Shown here piece by piece: positions 49,387-57,790 of a stretch of 64,000 bases of DNA. A program made the translations under genes and the position numbers. The DNA comes from Streptomyces sp. MMG1121 (GTDB lineage: Bacteria > Actinomycetota > Actinomycetes > Streptomycetales > Streptomycetaceae): the NCBI RefSeq assembly GCF_001280015.1, contig NZ_LGDV01000198.1:24065-88064 (forward strand), in the 5' to 3' direction. How positions within the stretch are numbered: the first letter of the stretch is position 1; each line of letters opens with the position of its first letter. Under the pieces are notes generated by a model. The model was not told where the DNA came from. It did no database searches and saw only the letters and a program-made list of their open reading frames with translations.

Positions 49387-49462
49387 GGTGATCAAACTCC
49401 GATGACACAAACTCGCGTCCGTCAAAGTCCGATGGCAAACGGTCAAGATCCAGTGGCACGGG
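49366..49462 (-). repeat. Right 97-bp terminal inverted repeat
   Basis: Perfect partner of 48347-48443, read on the minus strand, with the same three 19-base subrepeats. Confidence 0.93.
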
Positions 49463-49478
49463 CGGGACAGGTGATTCC

Positions 49479-49562
49479 GGCATCGGGCATCAGGCATCAG
49501 GCATCAGGCATCAGGCATCAGGCATCAGGCATCAGGCATCGGACATCGGACATCGGACATCG
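49479..49562 (+). repeat. Twelve-unit 7-bp tandem repeat
   Basis: Twelve consecutive 7-base units: one GGCATCG, seven GGCATCA, one GGCATCG and three GACATCG. The array starts 4 bases after the target duplication of the mobile element and ends 18 bases before the tRNA-Tyr remnant. It has no spacers, so it is not a CRISPR array. Copy number is likely variable. Confidence 0.93.
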
Positions 49563-49580
49563 CGCAAACGACGAGAGCCC

Positions 49581-49642
49581 GTGTGGCGGCGCCAGGATTC
49601 GAACCTGGGAGGGCACAGCCGGCAGATTTGCAGCAGGCTCCG
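49581..49642 (-). other. Partial tRNA-Tyr 3' end, probable attachment site remnant
   Basis: The first 30 bases equal 52211-52240 at the intact tRNA-Tyr, and about 25 of the next 32 match. The copy covers the anticodon-stem side, variable arm, T-arm and acceptor 3' strand, but not the 5' half. A duplicated tRNA 3' end is the usual scar of an integrase-driven insertion. The island would be 49581-52213. The rest of 49563-49839 should contain the promoter of the phosphatase gene. Confidence 0.75.
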
Positions 49643-49845
49643 CCCACGTCTGTGACCTGCGCCTTCCCTGATAGCAGGCGCTATGGGACACCTGGGGAAA
49701 CGAGTCGGACGGCGGCCGACCGCGGCTTTGCAGCCACCCCGGCGGGTCCGGCGCACCCAACCTAGACTCAAGGGGACGGAGCTCACCGCGAGACCGCCCT
49801 GCTGATGACTCGGCCACCGGTTCGTGCGCAGGGCAGGGGATGCGC

Positions 49846-51891
49846 ATGTCAGGTCCACGCAAGAGACGCGCACGTGCGGGGCTGGTGCCCCTTACCGCCG
49901 TCGCCGGTGGGCTGCTCGCCCTACTGATCGGGCTTGCCTTCACGATGCTGCTCTGGTCGATCATCGGGCTCGGCGAGTCGACGGCCGCCGACCGCCGCAC
50001 ACAGACGGCGCTCGCCCAGGCGAGGACGGTCGAGGGACTCATCGTCGACCTGGAGACAGGCCAGCGCGGCTTCGTCATCACCGGGGAGAAGCAGTTCCTT
50101 GAGCCATGGCAGACCGCCCGAACCACGTTCTCCGGCCAGGCACAGCAACTCGTACGTCTCAGCACCACCCCCAGCCAGAGGACACTGGCCCAGCACATCA
50201 GGCAGGCCGGCGAGTCCCTCATCCACGACTACTCGATTCCGCTGGTCGCAGCTGCGAGCCGCGGGGATTCCCGTGCACACGGCGTCGCGGCGACGCTGGA
50301 AGGGAAGCGGCGGGTCGACGCGCTCAGGAAGCAGTTCGACCGGTACGACTCGACGCAGCAAGCCCTGATCAGGGCGCGTGAAAGCGCGGCCAACGCTGAC
50401 GCCCGGGAAGCGGTCGTGGCAGCGTCGATCGGCCTTACCGGCTCAATGCTCCTCATCGCGACCTTCGCCGGGTACGTGATCCGGGCCGTCGTCTGGCCGG
50501 TCCGCAAGGCGGCCGGCGTGGCCTCTCAGCTCGCCGACGGCGACCTCTCCGTGCGGATGCCCGAAGCCGGCAGGGGCGAGATCGGGCAGCTCGGGACAGC
50601 GTTCAACACCATGGCCTGCTCCCTTGAGGAGAGTCGTGAGCAGGCACGTCACGCTCACGAGCGCCTCGGACTGTTGTACGAAGCCAGCATGGTCATCGGC
50701 GCGACTCTCGACGCGAAGCAGACCGCACAGGAACTGGTGCGCGTGCTGGTCCCACGCTTCGCCGACTTCGTCACCGTCGACCTGGCCTTGCCCGTCCTGC
50801 TCGTCGACGAGCCGCTCGCCGACCACGGCGCATGGGCTCGCCGCGTCGCACTGGGTGGAGTCCGCGATGACCCCCCGCTCGACCCCGTGGACTCACATAT
50901 CGCTCTCGCGACCGCGAGCGCGACCTTCGCGCCGGATCTTCGTACCTCCTCTGCATGGCGGGCCCATCACGGCCACCAGGCCCGCAACCTGCTGGACTAC
51001 GGCATGCACTCACTGATCACCGCCCCGCTGTACTCACGGCGCACACTTGTGGGTGCGATCGGCCTCTGGCGAGCGGAGAACCCCAGCCCGTTCGCGGAGG
51101 ACGAGCTGTCCGATGCCGAGGAAATCGCGGCCAAGGCCGCCGTGGCGATCGACAACGCCCTCAGCTACGCCCGCGAGCACGACACTGCTCTGACGCTGCA
51201 ACGAAGCATGCTGCCCCGCAGCTTCAGCCCCCCTGGCGGTATCGAGATCGCCCACCGCTACCTGCCCGCCTCCGACGCCAGTGAGGTGGGCGGTGACTGG
51301 TACGACGTGGCCACTCTGACCCCGGACAAGGCCGCCCTGGCCATCGGCGACGTCATGGGGCACGGCATCCCCGCCGCCGCCGTCATGGGGCAGATGCGCA
51401 GCACACTCCGCGCCCTCGTCCGCCTGGACCTGCCCCCCGACCAGCTCCTGCACCACCTCGATCAGACAATGCAGGACCTCGACGGCCCGATCCTGGCCAC
51501 ATGCCTGTACGGCGTCTGTGACGCCGCGGCCAACCGCTGCTGGCTCGCCCGGGCCGGACACCCACCTCCTGCCCTGATCACCCCCGACGGCACTGCCCAC
51601 CTCATCGACCTGCCCCCTGGCGCACCGCTCGGCATCGGTGGCATCTCCTACACGACCACCGAGATCCCCGTCGCTCCCGGGACCGTGCTCGTCCTCTACA
51701 CCGACGGGCTCGTCGAAGCCCGCGAGCACGACCTCGATGAGCGCCTGGAGGAGCTCACCCACCTCCTCGCCGGCACCCATCCGTCCCTCGACGAGCTAGC
51801 CGACACCCTCATCAACCGCCTCGCCCCGACCCCCGCGCAGGACGACATCGCCCTCCTCATCGCCCGCGTCGGCACCTCGGCCCCCCGGTGA
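49846..51891 (+). CDS. CHASE3-like/HAMP/GAF/SpoIIE-type PP2C phosphatase
   Basis: A 681-residue membrane phosphatase. It has a membrane helix at about 14-38, an extracytoplasmic helical CHASE3-like domain (about 40-185, with LETGQRGFVITGEKQFLEPW), a second membrane helix (about 190-212), HAMP (about 212-265), GAF (about 275-450) and a C-terminal SpoIIE/PP2C domain. The last shows EVGGDWYDV, GDVMGHG, LYTDGLVEA and DDIALL, the metal and catalytic Asp motifs. Such proteins dephosphorylate anti-anti-sigma factors in stress-sigma partner switching. The ATG at 49846 has a better spaced AGGGG site than the one at 49840. It lies within the tRNA-Tyr island; no cognate anti-sigma gene is nearby. Confidence 0.9.
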   Translation: MSGPRKRRARAGLVPLTAVAGGLLALLIGLAFTMLLWSIIGLGESTAADRRTQTALAQARTVEGLIVDLETGQRGFVITGEKQFLEPWQTARTTFSGQAQQLVRLSTTPSQRTLAQHIRQAGESLIHDYSIPLVAAASRGDSRAHGVAATLEGKRRVDALRKQFDRYDSTQQALIRARESAANADAREAVVAASIGLTGSMLLIATFAGYVIRAVVWPVRKAAGVASQLADGDLSVRMPEAGRGEIGQLGTAFNTMACSLEESREQARHAHERLGLLYEASMVIGATLDAKQTAQELVRVLVPRFADFVTVDLALPVLLVDEPLADHGAWARRVALGGVRDDPPLDPVDSHIALATASATFAPDLRTSSAWRAHHGHQARNLLDYGMHSLITAPLYSRRTLVGAIGLWRAENPSPFAEDELSDAEEIAAKAAVAIDNALSYAREHDTALTLQRSMLPRSFSPPGGIEIAHRYLPASDASEVGGDWYDVATLTPDKAALAIGDVMGHGIPAAAVMGQMRSTLRALVRLDLPPDQLLHHLDQTMQDLDGPILATCLYGVCDAAANRCWLARAGHPPPALITPDGTAHLIDLPPGAPLGIGGISYTTTEIPVAPGTVLVLYTDGLVEAREHDLDERLEELTHLLAGTHPSLDELADTLINRLAPTPAQDDIALLIARVGTSAPR

Positions 51892-51900
51892 ACACCCTGG

Positions 51901-52068
51901 CCACAACGGCGTACCCGGCCGGTGCCCATCCCGCCGCACTTCGTCCGCATGCTGCGGGAGCACATCGCCGCGCAGGGCACGGCACCTGATGGGCGGCTCT
52001 TCCGGACCGACGGATGCGATGCAGTGATCATCCTCTCCCCCGGGGGCCAACTGGGGGACACGCGCTGA
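51901..52068 (+). pseudogene. C-terminal fragment of a tyrosine recombinase (phage-type integrase)
   Basis: The frame reads RTRPVPIPPHFVRMLREHIA, then [15 protein letters not shown], which resembles the region before the catalytic HxxR box of actinomycete integrases. It has no start codon, and the similarity stops at about 52015, before any HxxR or Tyr. Its place about 145 bases from the tRNA-Tyr 3' end is where an integrase gene of a tRNA-targeted element normally lies. I take it as the remnant of the island's integrase. Confidence 0.65.
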
Positions 52069-52160
52069 CTGACGGCTTCACTGACGACGGGCTACGGGCG
52101 GTACGAGGTGAGGCACGGCCGCACCTCGTCCACGGCGAATCGAACGTATGCCGACAACGA

Positions 52161-52205
52161 AAAACCCCCTCTGATCAGGAAAATATCCTGATCAGAGGGG
52201 GTTTT
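52161..52205. terminator. Strong terminator beside tRNA-Tyr
   Basis: A perfect 20-base stem (52161-52180 with 52186-52205) with a 5-base AT loop has A/T runs at both outer ends, so it works in either direction. It lies 9 bases after the 3' end of tRNA-Tyr. The island boundary is the tRNA end, so this terminator belongs to the inserted side. Confidence 0.93.
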
Positions 52206-52213
52206 CCCCAGTG

Positions 52214-52295
52214 TGGCGGCGCCAGGATTCGAACCTGGGAAGGCGAAGCCGGCAGATTTACAGTCTGCTCCCTTTGGCCGCTCGGGCACACCGCC
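52214..52295 (-). tRNA. tRNA-Tyr (anticodon GTA)
   Basis: An 82-base class II tRNA: acceptor GGCGGTG pairs with CGCCGCC with one G-T pair, D-arm TGCCCGAGCGGCCAAAGGGA, anticodon loop CTGTAAA, a long variable arm and T-arm CAGGTTCGAATCCTG. CCA is not encoded. It appears to be an integration site, with its 3' part duplicated at 49581. Confidence 0.93.
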
Positions 52296-52520
52296 GGGGT
52301 GGCGACCAGATCGAACCGCTTTTCGGCGGTGCTCCCTGGCAACGACGTAAACAATACCCGATACGGAGGGGTGCTTCGCCACCCGATTGATCTCCACCCG
52401 TCGGCTCGCCGGGTGGCTAGGCTGGTGCGGATGCGGTCCGGCGCCCTGCCGGGCCCGGCGGCCGCCGCCGCGCACGCCGGCACGCACCCGATACGCACCC
52501 GATACAAGGAGCCACAGGAC

Positions 52521-53009
52521 ATGGCCGACTCCAGTTTCGACATCGTCTCGAAGGTCGAGCGGCAGGAGGTCGACAACGCCCTCAACCAGGCCGCCAAGGA
52601 GATCTCGCAGCGCTACGACTTCAAGGGCGTGGGTGCCTCGATCTCGTGGTCCGGTGAGAAGATCCTCATGGAGGCGAACTCCGAGGACCGGGTGAACGCT
52701 GTCCTCGACGTCTTCCAGTCCAAGCTGGTCAAGCGCGGTATCTCGCTGAAGGCGCTGGACGCGGGCGAGCCCCAGCTGTCCGGCAAGGAGTACAAGATCT
52801 TCGCATCGATCGAGGAGGGCATCTCCCAGGACAACGCGAAGAAGGTGGCGAAGATCATCCGCGACGAGGGTCCGAAGGGCGTGAAGGCCCAGGTGCAGGG
52901 TGACGAACTGCGCGTCAGCTCCAAGAGCCGCGACGACCTCCAGACGGTGATCGCGCTCCTGAAGGGCAAGGACTTCGACTTCGCGCTGCAGTTCGTGAAC
53001 TACCGGTAG
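52521..53009 (+). CDS. YajQ family nucleotide-binding protein (DUF520)
   Basis: A 162-residue YajQ protein. The start [20 protein letters not shown] and the end [14 protein letters not shown] are typical. Two ferredoxin-like lobes are suggested, with [17 protein letters not shown] in the middle. Some YajQ proteins bind cyclic di-GMP and others nucleic acids or tRNA; the sequence does not say which applies. It follows tRNA-Tyr on the opposite strand and ends before a bidirectional terminator. The long open frame upstream to 52014 runs through the tRNA and is not used. Confidence 0.93.
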   Translation: MADSSFDIVSKVERQEVDNALNQAAKEISQRYDFKGVGASISWSGEKILMEANSEDRVNAVLDVFQSKLVKRGISLKALDAGEPQLSGKEYKIFASIEEGISQDNAKKVAKIIRDEGPKGVKAQVQGDELRVSSKSRDDLQTVIALLKGKDFDFALQFVNYR

Positions 53010-53062
53010 GACACCAGCGATCCAAAGGGGCGGCGTTCACCGGTAGGAGATCGGTGAGAACA

Positions 53063-53103
53063 CGAAGAGTGGGCCGCCCGGGCATCGGGCGGCCCACTCT
53101 TCG
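53063..53103. terminator. Bidirectional terminator between yajQ and the GlsB-like gene
   Basis: A perfect 18-base stem (53063-53080, 53086-53103) with a 5-base loop lies between convergent genes, 53 bases after the yajQ stop and 40 bases after the GlsB-like stop. Confidence 0.93.
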
Positions 53104-53143
53104 TCGCTCCTGCGCACGGCGCCCGCGCGGTGTGACGCGGCGC

Positions 53144-53410
53144 TCAGTCGCGTGAGTTGCCGAACAGGATGCGATAGACGATCAGCAGCACCAGGGAACC
53201 GCCGACGGCCGCCACCCAGGTGGCTCCGTCGTAGAAGCTCTTGGTGATCGGGTGGTCCAGCCAGCGGGCCGAGATCCAGCCGCCGATGAACGCGCCGGCG
53301 ACGCCGATGAGGGTCGTACCGATGAAGCCGCCGGGGTCACGTCCCGGCAGGAGGACCTTGGCGATGATTCCGGCCGCCAGGCCCAGGATGATCCAAGCGA
53401 TGATGCCCAT
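53144..53410 (-). CDS. GlsB/YeaQ/YmgE family membrane protein
   Basis: An 88-residue membrane protein with three hydrophobic helices (about 2-20, 28-50, 62-82). It has the family pattern GIIAWIILGLAAGIIAK, LLPGRDPGGFIGTTLIGVAG and the Gly-rich second helix. These are transglycosylase-associated or stress-response small membrane proteins of unclear activity. The start at 53410 is the family start; a GTG 9 bases upstream would add three residues. Confidence 0.9.
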   Translation of the reverse strand: MGIIAWIILGLAAGIIAKVLLPGRDPGGFIGTTLIGVAGAFIGGWISARWLDHPITKSFYDGATWVAAVGGSLVLLIVYRILFGNSRD

Positions 53411-53563
53411 GCCGTGAACCTGCCCTTCCGAACTGTCTTCGCACTGTTCGGCTGCTGATGATCCGGTGAGGACCCGCTGTCGACACGCACACGTACGTGT
53501 CTCGTCGGTGGAGAGGACGTCACAGGTCCCCCACCTGGTTGCGGGGTCGGTAGGGTGCGGCGC

Positions 53564-54817
53564 GTGAGACCTTCCGACACCGGACTGCGACGCACGCTGG
53601 GGGTGCGGGACGCCGTGGTCGTCGGTCTCGGTTCGATGATCGGGGCGGGCGTCTTCTCGGCCCTGGGGCCGGCCGCGCGCGTGGCCGGCACGGGGCTGCT
53701 GCCCGGGCTGGCGCTCGCGGCCCTGGTGGCCTACTGCAACGCCATGTCCTCGGCCCGCCTCGCCGCCCGCTACCCGGCCTCCGGCGGGACGTACGTCTAC
53801 GGGCGGGAGCGGCTGGGCGCCTTCTGGGGGTATCTCGCGGGCTGGGCGTTCGTGGTCGGCAAGACGGCGTCCTGCGCGGCCATGGCGCTCACCGTGGGCG
53901 CGTACGTCTGGCCGGGGCAGGCCCACGCGGTGGCGGTCGCGGCGGTCGGGGCGCTGACGGCCGTGAACTACGGCGGGATCCAGAAGTCGGCGTGGCTGAC
54001 GCGGGTGATCGTGGCCGTGGTGCTGGCCGTCCTCGCAACCGTGGTCGTCTCGTGCCTCGCCTCCGGGCAGGCCGGCGCCGGACGGCTGGACATCGGGCTG
54101 TCGTCCGGCGCGGGCGGGGTGCTCCAGGCGGCCGGGCTGCTGTTCTTCGCGTTCGCCGGGTACGCGCGGATCGCGACCCTCGGCGAGGAGGTACGGGATC
54201 CGGCACGGACCATCCCGCGCGCGATCCCGCTGGCCCTGGGGATCGCACTGGTGGTGTACGCGTGCGTGGCCGTCGCCGCGCTCACCGTCCTCGGTGCGGG
54301 CCGGCTCGGGTACGCGACGGCGCCGCTGGCCGAGGCCGTGCGGGCGGCCGGGATGCCGGCGCTTGTGCCGGTGGTGCGCGCGGGGGCGGTGGTGGCCGCG
54401 CTGGGGTCGCTGCTCGCGCTGGTCCTCGGGGTGTCCCGCACGACGCTCGCCATGGCCCGGGACGGGCATCTGCCCAGGGCTCTGGCGGCCGTGCATCCCC
54501 GGTTCCGAGTGCCGCACCGGGCGGAGCTTGCCGTGGGCGCGGTGGTCGCCATGGCGGCCGCGACGGTGGACGTGCGCGGCGCGATCGGCTTCTCCTCCTT
54601 CGGCGTACTGGCCTACTACGCCGTCGCCAACGCGTCCGCGTGGACACTGAGTCCGGCCCCGCTGTCCCGCGCGGTGCCCGTGGTGGGCCTGCTGGGCTGC
54701 GCCACGCTGGCGTTCGCGCTGCCCGCCGTCTCGGTGGCGGCGGGAGCGGGCGTGCTCGCGGCGGGCGCGGCGGCCTACGGCGTACGACGGTGGTGGGCGG
54801 ACCGGCGCGAGGCGTGA
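53564..54817 (+). CDS. APC family amino acid permease
   Basis: A 417-residue permease with about 12 hydrophobic helices. The first carries the substrate-site motif GLGSMIGAGVFSALGP. Helix 3 reads YPASGGTYVYGRERLG, and the AGYARIATLGEEVRDPARTIPRAI segment is characteristic of amino acid/cationic amino acid transporters. The GTG at 53564 is 8 bases after AGGG; the GTG at 53555 overlaps that site. It is divergent from the GlsB-like gene and convergent with the YccF gene. Confidence 0.9.
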   Translation: MRPSDTGLRRTLGVRDAVVVGLGSMIGAGVFSALGPAARVAGTGLLPGLALAALVAYCNAMSSARLAARYPASGGTYVYGRERLGAFWGYLAGWAFVVGKTASCAAMALTVGAYVWPGQAHAVAVAAVGALTAVNYGGIQKSAWLTRVIVAVVLAVLATVVVSCLASGQAGAGRLDIGLSSGAGGVLQAAGLLFFAFAGYARIATLGEEVRDPARTIPRAIPLALGIALVVYACVAVAALTVLGAGRLGYATAPLAEAVRAAGMPALVPVVRAGAVVAALGSLLALVLGVSRTTLAMARDGHLPRALAAVHPRFRVPHRAELAVGAVVAMAAATVDVRGAIGFSSFGVLAYYAVANASAWTLSPAPLSRAVPVVGLLGCATLAFALPAVSVAAGAGVLAAGAAAYGVRRWWADRREA

Positions 54818-54830
54818 CCCGGTGTCCTGC

Positions 54831-55223
54831 TCAGCGGGAGGCGAACGGCTGGTCCGTGGGCACGATCTCGCGGCCCAGGGGCAGCAGGGAGACCGGGATC
54901 AGCTTGAAGTTGGCGATGCCGAACGGGATACCGATGATCGTGATGCACAGGGCGATGCCGGTGACGATGTGGGCGAGCGCCAGCCACCAGCCGGCCAGGA
55001 TCAGCCACAGGACGTTGCCGATGCAGGAGGGGGCGCCCGCGTCGCGGCGCTCGACCGTGGTGTACCCGAAGGGCCACAGGGCGTAGAGGCCGACGCGGAA
55101 GGCGGCGATGCCGAACGGGATACCGATGATCGTGATGCACAGCAGGACGCCGGCGAGCAGATAACCGAGAAACAGCCAAAAGCCGCTCAGGACGAGCCAA
55201 ATCACGTTCAGGATGGTCTTCAC
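54831..55223 (-). CDS. YccF domain membrane protein
   Basis: A 130-residue membrane protein with two copies of the YccF unit. Each unit has the signature [12 protein letters not shown] (about residues 28-39 and 91-102) within a pair of hydrophobic helices. YccF proteins are small inner-membrane proteins of unknown function. The GTG start overlaps the htpX stop (GTGA), so both are translated together. Confidence 0.9.
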   Translation of the reverse strand: MKTILNVIWLVLSGFWLFLGYLLAGVLLCITIIGIPFGIAAFRVGLYALWPFGYTTVERRDAGAPSCIGNVLWLILAGWWLALAHIVTGIALCITIIGIPFGIANFKLIPVSLLPLGREIVPTDQPFASR

Positions 55224-56083
55224 CGGTAACGACCTGCCATCTTTTCGAGCCGGGCGATGCGCTCCGCCATAGGCGGGTGCGTGGAGAACATCTTCGTCAG
55301 TCCCTGGCCCGCGCGGAAGGGGTTCGCGATCATCATGTGGCTCGCGGTCTCGATCCGGGGCTCGGGCGGCAGCGGGAGTTGCTGGGTGCCAGCCTCCAGC
55401 TTGCGCAGCGCGCTGGCGAGGGCGAGGGGGTCGCCGGTGAGCTGAGCGCCGGAGGCATCCGCCTCGTACTCGCGGGAGCGGCTGATGGCCAGTTGGATGA
55501 GGGTGGCCGCGAGCGGGCCGAGGATCATGACCAGGAGCATGCCGAGCAGGCCGGGGCCGTCGTCGTCGTCCGAGCGGCCGATCGGGATGAGCCAGGCGAA
55601 GTTCACCAGGAACATGATCACCGAGGCGAGAGCGCCGGCGACCGAGGAGATCAGGATGTCCCGGTTGTAGACGTGGCTCAACTCGTGCCCGATCACGCCT
55701 CGCAGCTCGCGCTCGTCCAGCAGGCGCAGGATGCCCTCGGTGCAGCACACCGCGGCGTTGCGCGGGTTGCGGCCCGTGGCGAACGCGTTGGGGGCCTCCG
55801 TCGGCGAGATGTACAGGCGGGGCATGGGCTGGCGGGCCTGCGTGGACAGCTCACGGACCATTCGGTACAGCGCAGGCGCCTCGAACTCGCTGACCGGGCG
55901 GGCGCGCATCGCGCGAAGCGCCAGCTTGTCGCTGTTCCAGTACGCGTACGCGTTCGTGCCGAGCGCGATCAGGACCGCGACGATGAGTCCGGTGCGGCCG
56001 AAGAAGCTGCCGATGACGATGATGAGTGCGGACAGTCCCCCGAGGAGTACTGCGGTCCTGAGCCCGTTGTGCCGGCGGTGCAC
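55220..56083 (-). CDS. htpX: HtpX membrane zinc metalloprotease
   Basis: A 287-residue M48 protease that cleaves damaged membrane proteins. It has two N-terminal helices (about 10-45), the zinc site HELSH (residues 133-137), two more helices (about 145-205) and [10 protein letters not shown] supplying the third ligand, then the C-terminal [11 protein letters not shown] motif. The GTG at 56083 has GGAGG 7 bases upstream. It forms a coupled pair with the YccF gene. The nuo operon on the same strand ends 190 bases upstream of it. Confidence 0.96.
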   Translation of the reverse strand: MHRRHNGLRTAVLLGGLSALIIVIGSFFGRTGLIVAVLIALGTNAYAYWNSDKLALRAMRARPVSEFEAPALYRMVRELSTQARQPMPRLYISPTEAPNAFATGRNPRNAAVCCTEGILRLLDERELRGVIGHELSHVYNRDILISSVAGALASVIMFLVNFAWLIPIGRSDDDDGPGLLGMLLVMILGPLAATLIQLAISRSREYEADASGAQLTGDPLALASALRKLEAGTQQLPLPPEPRIETASHMMIANPFRAGQGLTKMFSTHPPMAERIARLEKMAGRYR

Positions 56084-56272
56084 CGTACGTCCTCCAAATC
56101 GTGCAGCTGGGGAACACTTTGGTCCAGTGGACCCTCCCGCTTGTGACAACGCCAGGCGACGGCCACGAGTTCCCTGTGCCCGCGCGGGCACCGGTCGGCT
56201 GTACGGGTGACGTGCTGCTTTGCCCTCACGCGCGGGGGACGCACGGATGCTCCACGCGCGCGGGGCGGTTTC

Positions 56273-57790
56273 TCAGAACAGTCCGGTGGCCGCGAAACGG
56301 AGGACCAGCTGGGGTGCTCCGGACAGGGCCACGCCGACGACCCCGGTGAGGGCGATGGCCGCCGTGAGCGAGGCCGGAACGGGGTGCCGGGCGGGCTCGC
56401 CCTCGGGGGCGCGGAACAGCAGGGCCGTCCACTGCAGGTAGTAGAAGAGGGCGATGACCACGTTGACGGCCATGACGACGGCGAGCCAGCCGAGGCCCGC
56501 GTCGACGGCCGCCGAGAACACGGTGACCTTGGCGAACAGGCCGATGATGCCCGGCGGCAGCCCGGCCAGGCAGAGCAGGAAGAACGCCAGGAGGAGCGCG
56601 GTGAGCGGGTTGGTGGCGTACAGGCCCCGGTAGTCGCTGATCCGGTTCAGGGCCCTGCTGCGGCCCACCAGGGCGGCGACGGCGAACGCGCCGAGGTTCA
56701 CGGCGGCGTACATCAGCGCGTAGGCGACCGTGGAGCCGATCTCCTTCTGGGGGTTCTTGGCGTATCCGGCGGCAGCGATCGGCACCAGCAGGTAGCCGGC
56801 CTGCCCGATGGAGGACCAGGCGAGCAGTCGTACGGCGCTGTACGCGCGCGTGGCCTGCTGACGCAGGGCGCCGACGTTGCCGACGGTCATGGTGAGGGCG
56901 GCCAGAACGGCGAGCGCGGGCCCCCAGACGTCGGCGTACGACGGGAACGCGACGACGGTGACGAGGATCAGACCGGTGAAGCCCACCGCCTTGCCGACGA
57001 CCGACAGGTAGGCGGCGACGGGCAGCGGCGCGCCCACGTAGGTGTCGGGCACCCAGAAGTGGAAGGGCACGGCGGCCGTCTTGAAGGCGAAGCCGACCAG
57101 GGTGAGGACGACACCGGTCTGGGCGAGGGTGTGCAGTTGTCCGTCGACGTGCGGCAGGCGCTGGGCGACCTGGGTGAGGTAGAGGGTGCCGGTGGAGGCG
57201 TAGACGAAGCTGATGCCCATCAGACTGACCGCGGTGGCCGTGACCGAGGACAGGAAGAACTTCAGGGCGGCCTCGGCGGACCGTTTGTCGCCGTGCCGGA
57301 TGCCGACGAGCGCGAAGGCCGGCAGGGAGGCGACCTCCAGGGCGACGATCAGGGTGGCCAGGTCGCGGGCGGCGGGCAGCAGGGCGGCGCCGGCCGCGGA
57401 GGACAGGAGCAGGAACCAGAACTCGCCCGCCGGGACGCGACGCCGGTCGTCGTCGAGGTTCGTGACGGACAGCAGAGCCGCGAGCAGGGCGCCGCCGAGG
57501 ACCAGGAACTGGATGACGAGCGTGAAGTGGTCGGCGGTGTAACTGCACGCGCGCGCGTGGCCGTTCACGCAGAAGGTGCTGCGGTCGCCGTCCAGGAGTG
57601 GCAGGAGCATCAGCGCGGCGACGGCGAGGCCCGCGACGGAGAGTCGGCCGAGCAGCGGCTTACGGGCCTCGGGCAGGAACAGGTCGGCGACCAGGACGAC
57701 GATTCCCATCGCGGCGGCGATGGCCGGCGGGGCGACGGCGAGCCAGTCGACGGACTGGATCAGCGACTCGGCGAGGGGCTGGGCGCTCAT
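56273..57790 (-). CDS. nuoN: NADH-quinone oxidoreductase subunit N
   Basis: A 505-residue antiporter-like membrane subunit of complex I with about 14 helices. The helix-5 Glu (LIVALEVASLPAFAL) and the Lys-bearing GFAFKTAAVPFHFWVPDTY segment used in proton transfer are present. The ATG overlaps the nuoM stop (ATGA). The open frame extends into nuoM, but this start gives the family N-terminus. It is the last gene of the operon. Confidence 0.95.
   Translation of the reverse strand: MSAQPLAESLIQSVDWLAVAPPAIAAAMGIVVLVADLFLPEARKPLLGRLSVAGLAVAALMLLPLLDGDRSTFCVNGHARACSYTADHFTLVIQFLVLGGALLAALLSVTNLDDDRRRVPAGEFWFLLLSSAAGAALLPAARDLATLIVALEVASLPAFALVGIRHGDKRSAEAALKFFLSSVTATAVSLMGISFVYASTGTLYLTQVAQRLPHVDGQLHTLAQTGVVLTLVGFAFKTAAVPFHFWVPDTYVGAPLPVAAYLSVVGKAVGFTGLILVTVVAFPSYADVWGPALAVLAALTMTVGNVGALRQQATRAYSAVRLLAWSSIGQAGYLLVPIAAAGYAKNPQKEIGSTVAYALMYAAVNLGAFAVAALVGRSRALNRISDYRGLYATNPLTALLLAFFLLCLAGLPPGIIGLFAKVTVFSAAVDAGLGWLAVVMAVNVVIALFYYLQWTALLFRAPEGEPARHPVPASLTAAIALTGVVGVALSGAPQLVLRFAATGLF

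Larger units (their letters stand above)
48344..49469. mobile_element. 1.1-kb transposase-less element with 97-bp terminal inverted repeats
   Basis: The ends read TGTCCCG inward on both sides and are flanked by a 5-base direct duplication GGTGA (48339-48343 and 49470-49474). Perfect 97-base inverted repeats (48347-48443, 49366-49462) contain three related 19-base subrepeats each, beginning TGCCACTGG, TGCCATCGG and TGTCATCGG. Such TG...CA ends with serial subterminal sites resemble the IS21 family, whose transposase binds them. No transposase gene lies between; the only gene is the DUF4232-type protein. The right end has a 4-base CCCG duplication. It is a non-autonomous element with a passenger. 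Confidence 0.85.

Noticed and set aside
49479..49562. CRISPR array
   Set aside because: Units are 7 bases and directly adjacent without spacers, and there are no cas genes in the window.
49581..49642. A functional second tRNA-Tyr gene
   Set aside because: Only the 3' half is present. The 5' acceptor strand, D-arm and a proper anticodon stem are missing.
52014..52520. N-terminal extension of the YajQ protein
   Set aside because: The open frame passes through tRNA-Tyr and the terminator. The family start is at 52521.
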